Positions 18,824 through 28,772 of a stretch of 64,000 bases of DNA are shown in pieces. The stretch's first letter is position 1. Each line of letters begins with the position of its first letter. The notes beneath the pieces are model-generated. The model was not told the origin of the DNA. It made no database searches and saw only the letters and a program-made list of their open reading frames with translations. Origin of the DNA: Desulfosudis oleivorans (lineage in GTDB: Bacteria > Desulfobacterota > Desulfobacteria > Desulfobacterales > SURF-7). A program made the translations under genes and the position numbers. Location: assembly GCA_020723305.1 (NCBI GenBank), contig DYJC01000013.1:57504-121503 (forward strand). Direction: 5' to 3'.

Positions 18824-20653
18824 TCATGTTTTTTGTAAGTGTTGAAGCAGGCTTCTGGCTGTTTTTTCATCCATACCGGGCAGCGCGATAATTTCCGAAA
18901 TATCCGCTGCCCGGATACGTTTGATACTCTTGAAATGTTGAAGCAACTGCTTCTTACGTTTTGGGCCGATACCCGGGATATCATCGATTTCAGATCTCAC
19001 CAGTTTTGTTGCCCGTTGCTTTCTGTGAAAAGAGATGGCAAAGCGATGTGCTTCATCACGAACCTGCTGGATAAGGAATAACAGATCCTGGTCCTGACTC
19101 AGATTTACCGGATTTCCTCTTCCAGGCTGATATATTTTATCTTGCGTTTCTCCGGTCAGCGGATTTTTCTTGGCAATTCCAATTACACTGAATTCATTCT
19201 CCAGTTTCAGTTGCTGTAAAACATATGTTGCGATACTCAGTTGACCTTTTCCACCGTCAACGATCAGGAGATCCGGATTCGGCAGTTTGTTTTCCTGATC
19301 CTGAAATCGTCTCTGCAGGACTTCATTCATGGAAGCGTAATCATCCGCTCCTTCCACGGATCGGATTTTATACTTTCGATAGGATGACTTGTCCGGGATT
19401 CCATTTTGAAAAACCACCATCCCTGCAACCGGTGATTCCCCCCCAATATTTGAATTATCGAAACATTCGATCCTTTTGGGAAACCTTTCCATACCGAGTT
19501 TCTTCTGAAGGCGCAGTAATAATTCCGTTCTGGATGTCCGGGCAGCCATCCGTTCCTGCAGTTCTTTTTCAGAATTCACAAATGCCATTTTTAACAGCCC
19601 GGCCTTGGGCCCTCTCCTGGGTTCAAGAATGGATACTTTGGAACCTTTTCGTTCTTTCAGAATGCCTTCCATCATAGTTGTGCTTTCCATGGATTCGGAG
19701 ATCAATATCTCGTTTGGAATAAAATGGTTGTTTTCGTAATATTGTTTCAGGAAAATTTCAATTTTTTCCTCAGGGGTTGCCATGGTTTCAGAAATTTCAT
19801 AATGGCTGGTTCCCAGAAGGAATCCTCCCCTTACAATCATCAGGGTTATAATGGAAAACTCTTCTCCCTCGGCCAGAGCGATCACATCCCGGTCCTGAAA
19901 ATCATTTGACACAATAATTTGTTTTTCGAGTGTTTTTTGCAGTGAAAACAGTTTATCCCGGATCATGGCTGCCTGCTCATATTGTTGAAGATCGGAAAGC
20001 TGCGACATTTCCGTTTTCAATTGTTTCATGAGATTGGGTGTTCTGCCGTTCAGGAATAGCATCACCTCTTCAACAATTTTATAATAGGTCTCAGGCGGAA
20101 CCTCAAAACAACAGGGGGCAAGGCATTCATTCATCTGGTAATACAGACAAGGTCTTTTCCGTTTTGGGTTTTGTGTCCGGCATTTGCGCAGCCTGAATGT
20201 CTTGTTGATGATTTTTATGGTCTGGCCAACAGCGGGGGATGAGGAAAAAGGGCCAAAATATGCAGATCCGTTATTCTCAATTTTCCGTACAATCGATACA
20301 AAAGGATATGCATCCTGAATATTGATACAGATGGATGGATAACGTTTCCCATCCTTGAGGATCACATTGTATCTGGGGCGATACTGCTTGATCAGGTTGG
20401 ATTCTAAGATGAGGGCCTCTTTTTCCGAATCGGTTACAATGGTTTCAAATTGGGAAATACGTCCTACCATTGCAATGGTTTTTGGATCTGTCTGTCCGGA
20501 CCGATTGAAATAGGAGGCGGTTCTTTTTTTTAAATTCAAGGCTTTCCCGACATAAATTACATTACCCCCAGCATCTTTCATGATATACACACCAGGCTTA
20601 TCGGGAACCCTTTTCCATTTTTCAAGTAACTGGGATGGAATTGTATCTTTCAT
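18824..20653 (-). CDS. uvrC: UvrABC system subunit C
   Basis: Dual-incision nuclease of nucleotide-excision repair. About 609 residues carry the N-terminal GIY-YIG domain (KPGVYIMKDAGGNVIYVGKA), a UVR motif (LKTEMSQLSDLQQYEQAAMI), the RNase H-like 3'-to-5' endonuclease half (ECFDNSNIGGESPVAGMVVF; LLIVDGGKGQLS) and C-terminal helix-hairpin-helix pairs (IDDIPGIGPKRKKQLL; IIALPGMDEKTARSLL). The ATG at 20653 is preferred; a TTG seven codons upstream (20674) is the alternative, and neither has a good ribosome site. It lies downstream of uvrB on the same strand. Confidence 0.95.
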   Translation of the reverse strand: MKDTIPSQLLEKWKRVPDKPGVYIMKDAGGNVIYVGKALNLKKRTASYFNRSGQTDPKTIAMVGRISQFETIVTDSEKEALILESNLIKQYRPRYNVILKDGKRYPSICINIQDAYPFVSIVRKIENNGSAYFGPFSSSPAVGQTIKIINKTFRLRKCRTQNPKRKRPCLYYQMNECLAPCCFEVPPETYYKIVEEVMLFLNGRTPNLMKQLKTEMSQLSDLQQYEQAAMIRDKLFSLQKTLEKQIIVSNDFQDRDVIALAEGEEFSIITLMIVRGGFLLGTSHYEISETMATPEEKIEIFLKQYYENNHFIPNEILISESMESTTMMEGILKERKGSKVSILEPRRGPKAGLLKMAFVNSEKELQERMAARTSRTELLLRLQKKLGMERFPKRIECFDNSNIGGESPVAGMVVFQNGIPDKSSYRKYKIRSVEGADDYASMNEVLQRRFQDQENKLPNPDLLIVDGGKGQLSIATYVLQQLKLENEFSVIGIAKKNPLTGETQDKIYQPGRGNPVNLSQDQDLLFLIQQVRDEAHRFAISFHRKQRATKLVRSEIDDIPGIGPKRKKQLLQHFKSIKRIRAADISEIIALPGMDEKTARSLLQHLQKT

Positions 20654-20696
20654 CTCTTTTAAATTGATTTCCAAAGCAAAATGTTTTTTTAATCCA

Positions 20697-22697
20697 TCAC
20701 AATTCGAACAGCATTCGTTTTTTCAATGCTTCAATTTTATCCCGAATTTCAGCAGCTTTTTCAAATTCAAGTTCCTCTGCCGCGATTTTCATCTCTTTTT
20801 CCATGGATGAAATAATATGATCCAGATCATCAGAAGCACTATATCTGGCTAAGGTTTCCGCGATCCTGTCGGATGGTTTTTTCTCTGTAACATAGGCTTC
20901 GATGGGTAAAAATGTAGAGGTTATTTCTTTCCGGATGGTTTTAGGGATGATATGGTTTTCTTGATTATACGCATTTTGGACATCTCTTCTTCGTTTTGTT
21001 TCATCAATGGCGAGCTGCATGGCATTGGTGACCTTATCGGCATACATGATCACCATGCCGTTTTCATTTCGGGCAGCCCTGCCGCATGTCTGGATCAGGG
21101 ATCTTGCGGATCGCAAGAACCCTTCCTTATCCGCATCCAGAATCGCCACCAGAGAAACTTCCGGAATATCCAGTCCTTCCCGAAGAAGATTGATACCGAT
21201 CAAGACCCCGAATTCTCCCTTCCGGAGTTCTTTGATTATCTCGATTCTTTCCATGGTTTTGATGTCGGAATGAAGGTATCGGACGGCAATGCCGAGATCT
21301 GAATAGTAATCGGTCAAATCCTCTGCTGTTTTTTTCGTGAGTGTTGTGACAAGAACCCGCTCATTTTTTTCCCATCTGATTTGAATTTCTTCAAGCAGAT
21401 CATCTACCTGGTTCCGGGCAGGCCGGACAATGATCTCTGGATCTATCAGTCCGGTTGGCCTCGCAATCTGTTCAACGATACATTGTTTGGATTCATCGAT
21501 TTCATAATCCGCCGGTGTCGCGGATATATAGACAATCCTGGGTATTTTTCTGTTGAACTCATCGAATTTCAATGGCCGGTTATCCACGGCGGAAGGAAGC
21601 CTGAATCCATATTCCACCAAGGTTTCCTTCCGGGATCGATCCCCTTTGTACATGGCGTTCAGCTGTGGTACCGTGATATGGCTTTCATCAATAAAAGTAA
21701 GAAACCCATCCGGGAAATAATCCAGAAGAGTCGGTGGCGGTTCACCCTGCTTTCTGCCCGTAAGATGTCTTGAATAGTTTTCAATACCATTGCAATAACC
21801 AATCTCCTGCATCATTTCCAGATCAAAGTTTGTCCGTTCTTCAATCCTCTGGGCTTCGATCAGTTTATTCTCATTACGGAAATATTCAATTCGTACTTTG
21901 AGTTCTTCAATGATGGATGAAATGGCCCGTTTTCTCGTCTGCTGCAAGGTAACATAATGGCTGGCCGGGAAAACTGCCGTGCGATTCAGTTTTCGGATCA
22001 CTGTCCCACGCAGCGGATCGATTTCCGATAGCTGTTCAATCTCATCTCCGAAAAATTCAATCCGGATGGCTTTGTTTTCTTCATAGGTTGGAAAGATTTC
22101 GATGCGATCTCCCCGGACCCTGAAAACACCCCGGCAGAAATCCATATCATTCCGCTCATACTGCATCCCGACAAGTTCTTTCAGTAGCACATCCCTTGAC
22201 ATCTCCTGACCTGCGGAGAGATCCACACGCATTTCAAGATAATCTTCCGGTGCCCCAAGTCCATATATACAGGAGACACTTGCCACAACAATGACATCGG
22301 ATCGGGTTAAAACATTCCTGGTGGCAGAGTGGCGGAGCCGGTCGATCATTTCATTGATGGATGAGTCTTTCTGGATATAAGTGTCGCTGGACGGTATATA
22401 TGCTTCCGGTTGGTAGTAGTCATAATAACTGACAAAATATTCAACCGCGTTTTCCGGGAAAAATAATTTTAATTCGTGGTATAATTGGGCTGCCAAGGTC
22501 TTATTGGGTGCAATGACCAGGGCCGGCATATTCATTCTTTCAATGACATTTGCCATTGTAAAGGTTTTACCCGATCCAGTGACCCCGAGAAGAACCTGGT
22601 GAGAATCTCCGGATAACAGCCCCTGGGTTAAGCTGTCAATTGCTTTGGGCTGGTCCCCTTTGGGTTGAAAAGTGGATACAAGTTTAAAAGAAGACAT
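20697..22697 (-). CDS. uvrB: UvrABC system subunit B
   Basis: Damage-verification helicase-like ATPase of nucleotide-excision repair. The 666-residue length is typical. Walker A is GVTGSGKT (38-45), the beta-hairpin region holds [10 protein letters not shown], motif II is FIDESH, motif VI is QTCGRAARN, and the C-terminal UVR domain (about 630-660: [21 protein letters not shown]) is the UvrC-binding site. The cysS gene ends 9 bases before its start, so cysS-uvrB-uvrC are transcribed together. Confidence 0.97.
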   Translation of the reverse strand: MSSFKLVSTFQPKGDQPKAIDSLTQGLLSGDSHQVLLGVTGSGKTFTMANVIERMNMPALVIAPNKTLAAQLYHELKLFFPENAVEYFVSYYDYYQPEAYIPSSDTYIQKDSSINEMIDRLRHSATRNVLTRSDVIVVASVSCIYGLGAPEDYLEMRVDLSAGQEMSRDVLLKELVGMQYERNDMDFCRGVFRVRGDRIEIFPTYEENKAIRIEFFGDEIEQLSEIDPLRGTVIRKLNRTAVFPASHYVTLQQTRKRAISSIIEELKVRIEYFRNENKLIEAQRIEERTNFDLEMMQEIGYCNGIENYSRHLTGRKQGEPPPTLLDYFPDGFLTFIDESHITVPQLNAMYKGDRSRKETLVEYGFRLPSAVDNRPLKFDEFNRKIPRIVYISATPADYEIDESKQCIVEQIARPTGLIDPEIIVRPARNQVDDLLEEIQIRWEKNERVLVTTLTKKTAEDLTDYYSDLGIAVRYLHSDIKTMERIEIIKELRKGEFGVLIGINLLREGLDIPEVSLVAILDADKEGFLRSARSLIQTCGRAARNENGMVIMYADKVTNAMQLAIDETKRRRDVQNAYNQENHIIPKTIRKEITSTFLPIEAYVTEKKPSDRIAETLARYSASDDLDHIISSMEKEMKIAAEELEFEKAAEIRDKIEALKKRMLFEL

Positions 22698-22706
22698 AAC
22701 AATCAG

Positions 22707-24137
22707 CTATGATTTTACAATTTTCCAGATTGTTCCATCCGGACGGTCTTCCAAGATAATATTCATCTTTTCGAGTTCCTGACGAATCTGGTCTGCTTTT
22801 GCCCACTCTTTTTCTTTTCTGGCATTTTTCCGTGCCTGAATCATCTCTTCGACCCGGATTGCATCAATGGCTTCTTCTTGTATTGCAGCGGTTTTCTTTG
22901 TTTTAAAATAGTTTTCAGGGTTTTCATGAAGAATGCCAAGAATCTCACCTATTTTTTGAATATCAACCCGGGCACAGATGATTGAATCTATAGAATTATC
23001 ACGATTCGGCGCTTCATCCAGAATCCTGTTTGTTATTCGAATCGCATCAAACAGCACGCCGATCCCTCTGGCTGTATTGAAATCGTCATCCATGGCCTCG
23101 CTGAATTTTTTCCAATACTCTCCAGTCTTCGTCTGTGAGGTTTTCAGGTCAGCCTTGTCCAGACGGTCCATCAATGAATAGATTTTATCCAGGCCCTGTG
23201 AGGCTTCATCCATGGATTGCTCCGTAAAATCGATAGGGCTGCGATAGTGGCTGGAAAGCAGAAAAAGACGGATTGCTTCCGGATGATATCGTTTGAGGGC
23301 ATCCTTGATCATCATGAAATTTCCAAGAGATTTGGACATTTTTTCCGAGTCGATATTCACAAACCCATTATGAACCCAATACGTTGAAAAAGGTTTGTTA
23401 AAGGCGGATTCGGATTGTGCAATCTCGTTTTCATGGTGCGGAAAAATCAGATCTTTTCCGCCTCCATGAATATCAAAATGTTCACCCAGATATTTTGAAC
23501 TCATGGCTGAGCATTCAATATGCCAGCCGGGTCTTCCGGCTCCCCATGGGCTGTCCCATGAGGGTTCCCCTGGTTTTGCCGATTTCCAGAGAGCAAAATC
23601 AAATGGGTTTTCTTTCCTTTTATCTACATCGACTCGGGCTCCGGCTTCCATATCTTCCAGTTTCCGGCCGGATAATTTTCCATAGTCTGCAAAAGATTCC
23701 ACCTTGAAATACACATCACCATCAATTTCATAGGCGAATTGTTTCTGAATCAGGGTCTCCACCAGTTGAATGATATTATCGATATGTTTTGTTGCATAGG
23801 GTTCATAGGTCGGACGTTGAACATGTAATGCGTCCATATCCTCATAAAATTCCAGAATATATTTTTCAGATACCTCATGGGATTGAATACCAAGCTGATT
23901 CGCACGGTTGATGATCTTATCATCCACATCCGTAAAGTTGCGAACATAGGTGACATCAAATCCACTTGCCAAAAAATATCGATATATGACATCAAATACA
24001 ATCGCGGATCTGGCATGACCGATATGGCAGGAATCATAAACCGTAGGGCCGCATACGTACATACCCACCTTGCCCTCCTGAATGGGTTTGAATTTTTCTT
24101 TTTTTCTGGTCAATGTATTAAAAAGTGAAATCGTCAT
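22707..24137 (-). CDS. cysS: Cysteinyl-tRNA synthetase
   Basis: Class I synthetase charging tRNA-Cys. The 476 residues include the zinc ligand Cys29 in YVCGPTVYD, the HIGH motif (38-41), GWHIECSAMS, the zinc-binding HGGGKDLIFPHHENE and KMSKSLGNF. The ATG at 24137 is chosen over an upstream in-frame codon because AAAGGA lies just before it and the N-terminus (MTISLFNTLTRKKE) matches the family. It lies between ispF and uvrB on the minus strand. Confidence 0.97.
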   Translation of the reverse strand: MTISLFNTLTRKKEKFKPIQEGKVGMYVCGPTVYDSCHIGHARSAIVFDVIYRYFLASGFDVTYVRNFTDVDDKIINRANQLGIQSHEVSEKYILEFYEDMDALHVQRPTYEPYATKHIDNIIQLVETLIQKQFAYEIDGDVYFKVESFADYGKLSGRKLEDMEAGARVDVDKRKENPFDFALWKSAKPGEPSWDSPWGAGRPGWHIECSAMSSKYLGEHFDIHGGGKDLIFPHHENEIAQSESAFNKPFSTYWVHNGFVNIDSEKMSKSLGNFMMIKDALKRYHPEAIRLFLLSSHYRSPIDFTEQSMDEASQGLDKIYSLMDRLDKADLKTSQTKTGEYWKKFSEAMDDDFNTARGIGVLFDAIRITNRILDEAPNRDNSIDSIICARVDIQKIGEILGILHENPENYFKTKKTAAIQEEAIDAIRVEEMIQARKNARKEKEWAKADQIRQELEKMNIILEDRPDGTIWKIVKS

Positions 24138-24250
24138 GATCCTTTCCTCACCCTGGCGCAGCCAGATCATTAAAAACAGCAGTGTTTTGCCGTGTATATA
24201 ATAAAAAATTTAAAAAAAAGGAAAAAAGTCCGGAGTGTCAACCGCTCTGA

Positions 24251-24718
24251 TCATTCAATCAAGACAATACACATGGCTGCCATTCCCTCCCCGACACCAA
24301 CAAAGCCAAGACCTTCGGTGGTTGTTGATTTAATATTAACCATGTCCGGCTTGATTTGAAGAGTATCTGCAATATTTTTTTTCATTTTTTCATAATAAGG
24401 CGAAAGTTTGGGTGCTTCAGCAAAAATTGTCGCATCAAGGTTCAATATCGTAAACCCTTTCTGTTGAATCATCAGATTGGTTTTTTTCAGCAATTCGATG
24501 CTGTAAATATTTTTATATGCCGGATCACGATCCGAAAAATGCATCCCGATATCGCCCAGGGCTGCGGCTCCCAGAAGAGAATCACAGATCGCATGAACCA
24601 GCACATCGGCATCAGAATGTCCCAACAGCCCTTTATGAAAGGGGATGGTTTCTCCTCCCAGGATCAATTTGCGATCCGGAACCAGGCGATGAACATCATT
24701 CCCCAAACCAATTCGCAT
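24251..24718 (-). CDS. ispF: 2-C-methyl-D-erythritol 2,4-cyclodiphosphate synthase
   Basis: Fifth enzyme of the MEP pathway, a zinc-dependent trimer releasing CMP. The 155 residues contain the metal-binding GNDVHRL start, GGETIPFHKGLLGHSDADVLVHAICDSLLGA and DIGMHFSD, and the STTTEGLGFVG region near the end. The second ATG (24718) sits at a good distance from AAAGGA; the ATG two codons earlier is almost on top of it. Used in this genome together with dxs at 5.6 kb; no ispD is adjacent. Confidence 0.96.
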   Translation of the reverse strand: MRIGLGNDVHRLVPDRKLILGGETIPFHKGLLGHSDADVLVHAICDSLLGAAALGDIGMHFSDRDPAYKNIYSIELLKKTNLMIQQKGFTILNLDATIFAEAPKLSPYYEKMKKNIADTLQIKPDMVNIKSTTTEGLGFVGVGEGMAAMCIVLIE

Positions 24719-24751
24719 AATCATTTCCTTTATATCTGTATCTGTAACATA

Positions 24752-26137
24752 TCAATTATTTTCAATATATTTTAAAAACAGGGCTACACAGTCCGGACAG
24801 AGTTGACGTCCTTTTTCATTTTCAATCATTTGAAGGGCATTTTCATTATTGCTTGCCTTTCGATAGGGACGATTGCTGGTGAGTGCATGATATGTGTCTG
24901 CAACAGCCGTCATTCGTGCCCATAATGGAATTCTTGATCCTTTTAGTCCATCCGGATATCCGGCTCCATCCATCCTTTCATGATGAAATTTTACCATGTC
25001 AACAATGTTATGCAGACTGGGTATCGGCTCCAGGATGCCGGCCCCAATTTCAGGATGCAATTTGATTTTATTGAATTCATCCTTTGTCAGGCGGCCTTTT
25101 TTAAACAAAATATTATCCGTAATTCCAATTTTTCCGATGTCATGAAGTCGGCCGCCAAGAAGACCGTTTTCAATTTCAATCTTGTTTGCCCCGGAAAGTG
25201 CAAGCATTCCGGATACAATTTTACCAACCACCTCTGAATGTCCTTTTGTGTAAACATCGCGGGCTTCCAATGCCGCAACCAGACTCGTGATGCCGGCCAC
25301 CATTAAATTTCGTTCGGACATCAGCCTTTCCTTTTCATGCAAAAGCAGGAGAAACTGATCAGAAAGGGTTTTTTCAACCATGATCACAAGCTGATCAATG
25401 TTAAAAGGCTTGCAAATATATGCCGAGGCGCCGTATTTTAACATTCGTTTCATATATGCCCGGTCGTTATTTGCACTCATTACGACAAATGGTATTCTGG
25501 AGAATTGATCATCGGATTGTACAATCTCCCGGAACTGGAAACCATTCATCACAGGCATATCAATATCGCTTAAAATCAAATCCGGTTTAATATTTTGTAA
25601 AAGGTCAAGTGCTTGTTTACCATTTTCTGCAGCAATGGTTTGGTATCCGTTTTTCTCCAAACCGTTTTGAACGACAATGCGTATTGTTTCCGAGTCATCA
25701 ACAACCATGATCACCTGTTGGCGCTGATAATTTACTTTTTTAATAATTTCTTTGATTTTACCGCAGAGCTGCTCTTTTGCATGGTCTTTTGAGATATAGT
25801 CTGCGGCACCTGCCTGAAACCCTCTGTTTACATCTTCTTCCGAATCAAAAGCACTTACCACAATGACCGGAACACCCCGGGTTTCAGGTCTGTTTTTTAA
25901 TTCACGGCAAAATTCAATTCCATCCATGACAGGCATGTCGATATCACTGATTATCACATCAAAATTATTATTGATTGCATGATTCAATCCGATGCTTCCG
26001 TTTTCCGCCTCGATAATATTGACATCCAATGGTTCCAAAAGATTGATCAGACTCTTGCGAATCGCAGGACTGTCATCGACAACAAGAATGTTGGGTTTTT
26101 TAAATCGTATGTTTTCCATCATCACTGCTTTTTGCAT
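24752..26137 (-). CDS. Double-receiver HD-GYP phosphodiesterase
   Basis: A 461-residue response regulator with two REC domains (about 15-130 and 142-260; phospho-Asp in DVIISDIDMPVMDG and DLILSDIDMPVMNG) and a C-terminal HD-GYP domain. The HD pair is in LHDIGKIG and the GYP signature in HHERMDGAGYPDG. HD-GYP domains hydrolyse cyclic di-GMP. DxxK residues of both receivers look intact, so two phosphorylation inputs are possible. No cognate kinase is adjacent; the hybrid kinase at 35.9 kb is a candidate. Together with three PilZ-type proteins it implies c-di-GMP signalling. Confidence 0.93.
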   Translation of the reverse strand: MQKAVMMENIRFKKPNILVVDDSPAIRKSLINLLEPLDVNIIEAENGSIGLNHAINNNFDVIISDIDMPVMDGIEFCRELKNRPETRGVPVIVVSAFDSEEDVNRGFQAGAADYISKDHAKEQLCGKIKEIIKKVNYQRQQVIMVVDDSETIRIVVQNGLEKNGYQTIAAENGKQALDLLQNIKPDLILSDIDMPVMNGFQFREIVQSDDQFSRIPFVVMSANNDRAYMKRMLKYGASAYICKPFNIDQLVIMVEKTLSDQFLLLLHEKERLMSERNLMVAGITSLVAALEARDVYTKGHSEVVGKIVSGMLALSGANKIEIENGLLGGRLHDIGKIGITDNILFKKGRLTKDEFNKIKLHPEIGAGILEPIPSLHNIVDMVKFHHERMDGAGYPDGLKGSRIPLWARMTAVADTYHALTSNRPYRKASNNENALQMIENEKGRQLCPDCVALFLKYIENN

Positions 26138-26173
26138 ATCTTTACAGTTTTGACTTAATGGTTGAAAACAGGT

Positions 26174-26803
26174 TTATTGTACTGCTCCTGTAAATGAAGG
26201 AATTGCAAAAAATTTAATGGTCTCTTTTGCCTGTTTGATATATTCTTCACGATCAACCTCAAGCATGGGCAAAAAAAAGCTTTCGCCTGACACGTAATTA
26301 TGAATGGAGTTTATAATCGCAAGTACCTGCATTTTGGCTTCCACCGGGCACTTTTTCCGATTCTCCGTAAGTCCCATGGAATAAGCTATATCTGAAATAA
26401 ATTCAGGGACCTTGGTATCAAAAGTACTTTCATGTCGATTTTTCGTAAAATATCTGAAAATGGTCAGGTTGGATATTTCAGGCCTTTCAAAAAGATAGTC
26501 AACCATCTCATCAATGGCGATCTCCAACCGATCTGAAAGAGGACGGCCTTTGATAATTTTTTCCAGCTCAACCAGTTTGGAACGCATACCTTCATTGATG
26601 TCCATTACAACCGCCTCATACAGGTCGCCCTTTTCTCCCCAATGATAATACAAGGTTGAAATATCAATACCAACTTCTTTTGCAATCATTCGGGTTGTGG
26701 TTCCATGAAAACCATATGTGCCAAACAGCCTGCGGGCAGAGATCAATATTTTGGCTTTCATTGAATCGGGGTTTTGCCTTGCTTTTTCAAGCGGGGTTGC
26801 CAT
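26174..26803 (-). CDS. TetR family transcriptional regulator
   Basis: A 209-residue repressor-type protein with the TetR helix-turn-helix at about 15-62 (ILISARRLFGTYGFHGTTTR, then MIAKEVGIDISTLYYHWGEK). The C-terminal ligand-binding region is helical and not classifiable from sequence. An AAAGGAG site precedes the ATG. It lies downstream of a CoA-transferase/racemase-like gene on the same strand, so acyl-CoA sensing is a reasonable but unproven guess. Confidence 0.92.
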   Translation of the reverse strand: MATPLEKARQNPDSMKAKILISARRLFGTYGFHGTTTRMIAKEVGIDISTLYYHWGEKGDLYEAVVMDINEGMRSKLVELEKIIKGRPLSDRLEIAIDEMVDYLFERPEISNLTIFRYFTKNRHESTFDTKVPEFISDIAYSMGLTENRKKCPVEAKMQVLAIINSIHNYVSGESFFLPMLEVDREEYIKQAKETIKFFAIPSFTGAVQ

Positions 26804-26823
26804 CCATATTCTCCTTTGGTTAA

Positions 26824-26844
26824 GATAAGTTCGCTTTTCTTATC
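26824..26844. promoter_or_regulatory. Candidate operator upstream of the TetR gene
   Basis: GATAAG at 26824-26829 and CTTATC at 26839-26844 form a perfect 6-bp inverted repeat with a 9-base spacer, about 20 bases upstream of the TetR start. TetR regulators usually bind such dyads in their own promoter. Assignment rests on position and symmetry only. Confidence 0.35.
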
Positions 26845-26926
26845 ATGAAATTTTTTCCTTTACAAACCTGTTCTGAAATTCTGGACTGAAATCAACCCAA
26901 TCGCAATTATTAGCAAGGCCGATAAT

Positions 26927-28075
26927 CTATATTACATCATTGGCTTTAAACACCTGGATCTCTTCCTGGCTGTAACCAAACTCTTTCAGAACATTTTCGG
27001 TGCTTTGACCGAACTGATCAGGTTCCCGGTGAATTGAACCCGGTGTATCACTCAGTTTGATGGGGATGCCGAGGGTAGTCGTTGTACGACCATTTTGATG
27101 TGGAACATCGACAAACATTTTTCGTTCACGAAGGTGAATATCCTGGATAGCTTCCGAGAGGTTGTTTACCGGAGACCAGCAGAGTTCCAGTTCACCCAAT
27201 TCCCGGGTCCATTCCTGCAATGTTTTTTCAGCCATTTTCGTACGGAAAAAATGAATGATTTCTGCGCGCTTCTGATCATCATATTGATGCGGAATATACT
27301 CAGGCACTCCCATTTTTTCACAGATGTTTTTCCAGAATCGGGTTTCGACAGCTCCGAGTGTAAGGTATTTTCCATCTGCCGTTTCGTATGTGTTGTAGCA
27401 AGCATACCGATGGGAAAGCATGTTATCCCCTCTTTCCGGAAAAAGACCTGTAAGCTGGTGAAAGAAGAGAGCAACCGGCAATAGTCCAACCATGCCATCT
27501 GTCATGGAGATATCCACATATTGTCCTTTACCGGTTCTTTCCCTGGATTGAAGTGCGAGAAGAATTCCAATCGCAGCATTCATTCCGCCTCCAGCAATAT
27601 CTGCAATCTGTACTCCTGGAATAGCAGGGGGTTGATTTTTGTTGCCGATAAGATCCAGAACTCCTGCTATGCTGAGATAGTTCGCATCATGCCCTACCCG
27701 GTGCTTGTAAGGACCGGTTTGCCCATATCCGGTAATAGAACAATAAATGATTCTGGGATTTATTTTCTTAACGGTGTTATAGTCTACACCCAATCGTTCT
27801 ACAACACCGGGTCTGAATTGCTCCAGAATAACATCGGCGTTCCTGGCGATCTGGTAAAATATTTTTTTCCCCTCTTCGGTCTTCAGATTCAAGGAAATAT
27901 GTTCTTTATTTCGATTCAGTAATTGTACAAAGTGACCTTCAGCCAAAAACTTTTTATCTTCTAAAGAGATAACACGAGCTCCATGGTCAGCAAGGATCAT
28001 GGAACAGTATGGACCTGGGAGTAGACGTGAAAGATCCAATACGGTTATTCCTGTAAGAGCACCTCTTGTTACCAT
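26927..28075 (-). CDS. CaiB/BaiF family CoA transferase, alpha-methylacyl-CoA racemase-like
   Basis: A 382-residue family III CoA-transferase fold. After LSRLLPGPYCSMILADHGA, the GHDANYLSIAG stretch carries the His-Asp pair of the racemase branch, and QIADIAGGG carries the second catalytic Asp, matching the residues used by Mycobacterium MCR. GKGQYVDISMTDG follows. Racemisation of 2-methylacyl-CoA is therefore more likely than CoA transfer, but this needs biochemical proof. ATG 28075 is chosen because GGAGG lies 5 bases upstream; a TTG four codons earlier is the alternative. It sits upstream of the TetR gene and downstream of a repeat-rich gap. Confidence 0.88.
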   Translation of the reverse strand: MVTRGALTGITVLDLSRLLPGPYCSMILADHGARVISLEDKKFLAEGHFVQLLNRNKEHISLNLKTEEGKKIFYQIARNADVILEQFRPGVVERLGVDYNTVKKINPRIIYCSITGYGQTGPYKHRVGHDANYLSIAGVLDLIGNKNQPPAIPGVQIADIAGGGMNAAIGILLALQSRERTGKGQYVDISMTDGMVGLLPVALFFHQLTGLFPERGDNMLSHRYACYNTYETADGKYLTLGAVETRFWKNICEKMGVPEYIPHQYDDQKRAEIIHFFRTKMAEKTLQEWTRELGELELCWSPVNNLSEAIQDIHLRERKMFVDVPHQNGRTTTTLGIPIKLSDTPGSIHREPDQFGQSTENVLKEFGYSQEEIQVFKANDVI

Positions 28076-28102
28076 AACGACCTCCAAATTTGAAGTTTCA
28101 AG

Positions 28103-28125
28103 TAACCCAATTATAAATCGGGTTA
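28103..28125. promoter_or_regulatory. Candidate operator upstream of the racemase-like gene
   Basis: TAACCC (28103-28108) and GGGTTA (28120-28125) form a perfect 6-bp inverted repeat with 11 bases between, some 28-50 bases upstream of the racemase-like gene start. It could bind a regulator, or form a small leader hairpin. It does not share sequence with the dyad upstream of the TetR gene. Confidence 0.3.
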
Positions 28126-28162
28126 TCTCTAGTAATTGGAGCTGGTTTCAAAAGTCTTTTCT

Positions 28163-28234
28163 TGTCATTCCGGCGAAAGCCGGAATCCAGTATTTTCAAT
28201 TCTTTTCTGGACACCGGCCTTCGCCGGTGTGACA
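28163..28234. repeat. Inverted pair of REP-like palindromic units
   Basis: Two 28-base units (28163-28190 and 28207-28234) face each other across 16 bases. Each has a GC-rich palindromic core (CCGGCGAAAGCCGG in the left unit, CCGGCCTTCGCCGG in the right), and the right unit is close to the reverse complement of the left. Translated, the left unit gives VIPAKAGIQ, a peptide familiar from spurious frames over a repeat family dispersed in many bacterial genomes. The arrangement is that of a BIME, two REP units in inverted orientation. The rest of the gap 28076-28394 shows no gene. Confidence 0.75.
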
Positions 28235-28394
28235 GTTTTTCATCGTTTTGAAATTAGCTCATTGTTTTGTTTCTATTTTCTGTCAGTTGCTTCCATCATA
28301 TGATGGATTATTGTTTATCATACTATAGGATCAAGTCAAGATTGATTTTATCATATAAAATCAGTGTTCGGGTAAGGATCTGGACAATTGTATG

Positions 28395-28769
28395 CTATGA
28401 ATCCAGCTCATGAATAAACTGTTTCATTTTTTTGACAAACATCGAATCATGGTCCGGGTATCTGTGAATCACACCCAGCAGATGATTTTGGATGGGAAAT
28501 ACATACAGTTTTCCGATTTTGTCCTGAGTCACCATCAGATAATGATACCGACTGAACCCCATGGTTGATTGAAGTGTTTTACAGTCCTGGCTGCTCAAAA
28601 TCATCATGGCCGCAAGAGTCTGAGGGTCTATTGTCATGTCTGCTTTTGAAGCCAGCAACTGTCCGTTGTTCCGGACCAGAATAAAACCACCGACACCCTG
28701 AATCTGCAAAATTTTATTTGCAAACTCTTCCTGAACAATTTCTAAAGTTTGTCCTTTCAGCGTATTCAT
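28395..28769 (-). CDS. Roadblock/LC7-domain protein
   Basis: A 124-residue single-domain protein with the Roadblock pattern: helix, then GVGGFILVRNNGQLLAS, a long helix with DPQTLAAMMILSSQDCKTL, and strands ending KIGKLYVFPIQNHLLGVI. Bacterial Roadblock proteins such as MglB regulate Ras-like GTPases. Three bases separate it from the end of the response-regulator gene upstream, so they form a unit. Whether it acts on the MglA-type GTPase at 15.9 kb cannot be told from sequence. Confidence 0.8.
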   Translation of the reverse strand: MNTLKGQTLEIVQEEFANKILQIQGVGGFILVRNNGQLLASKADMTIDPQTLAAMMILSSQDCKTLQSTMGFSRYHYLMVTQDKIGKLYVFPIQNHLLGVIHRYPDHDSMFVKKMKQFIHELDS

Positions 28770-28772
28770 AAT

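Noticed and set aside
27999..28232. A 77-codon plus-strand frame ending with VIPAKAGIQ
   Set aside because: It is antisense to the start of the racemase-like gene and then crosses the REP-like repeat; VIPAKAGIQ is the translated repeat, not a protein signature.
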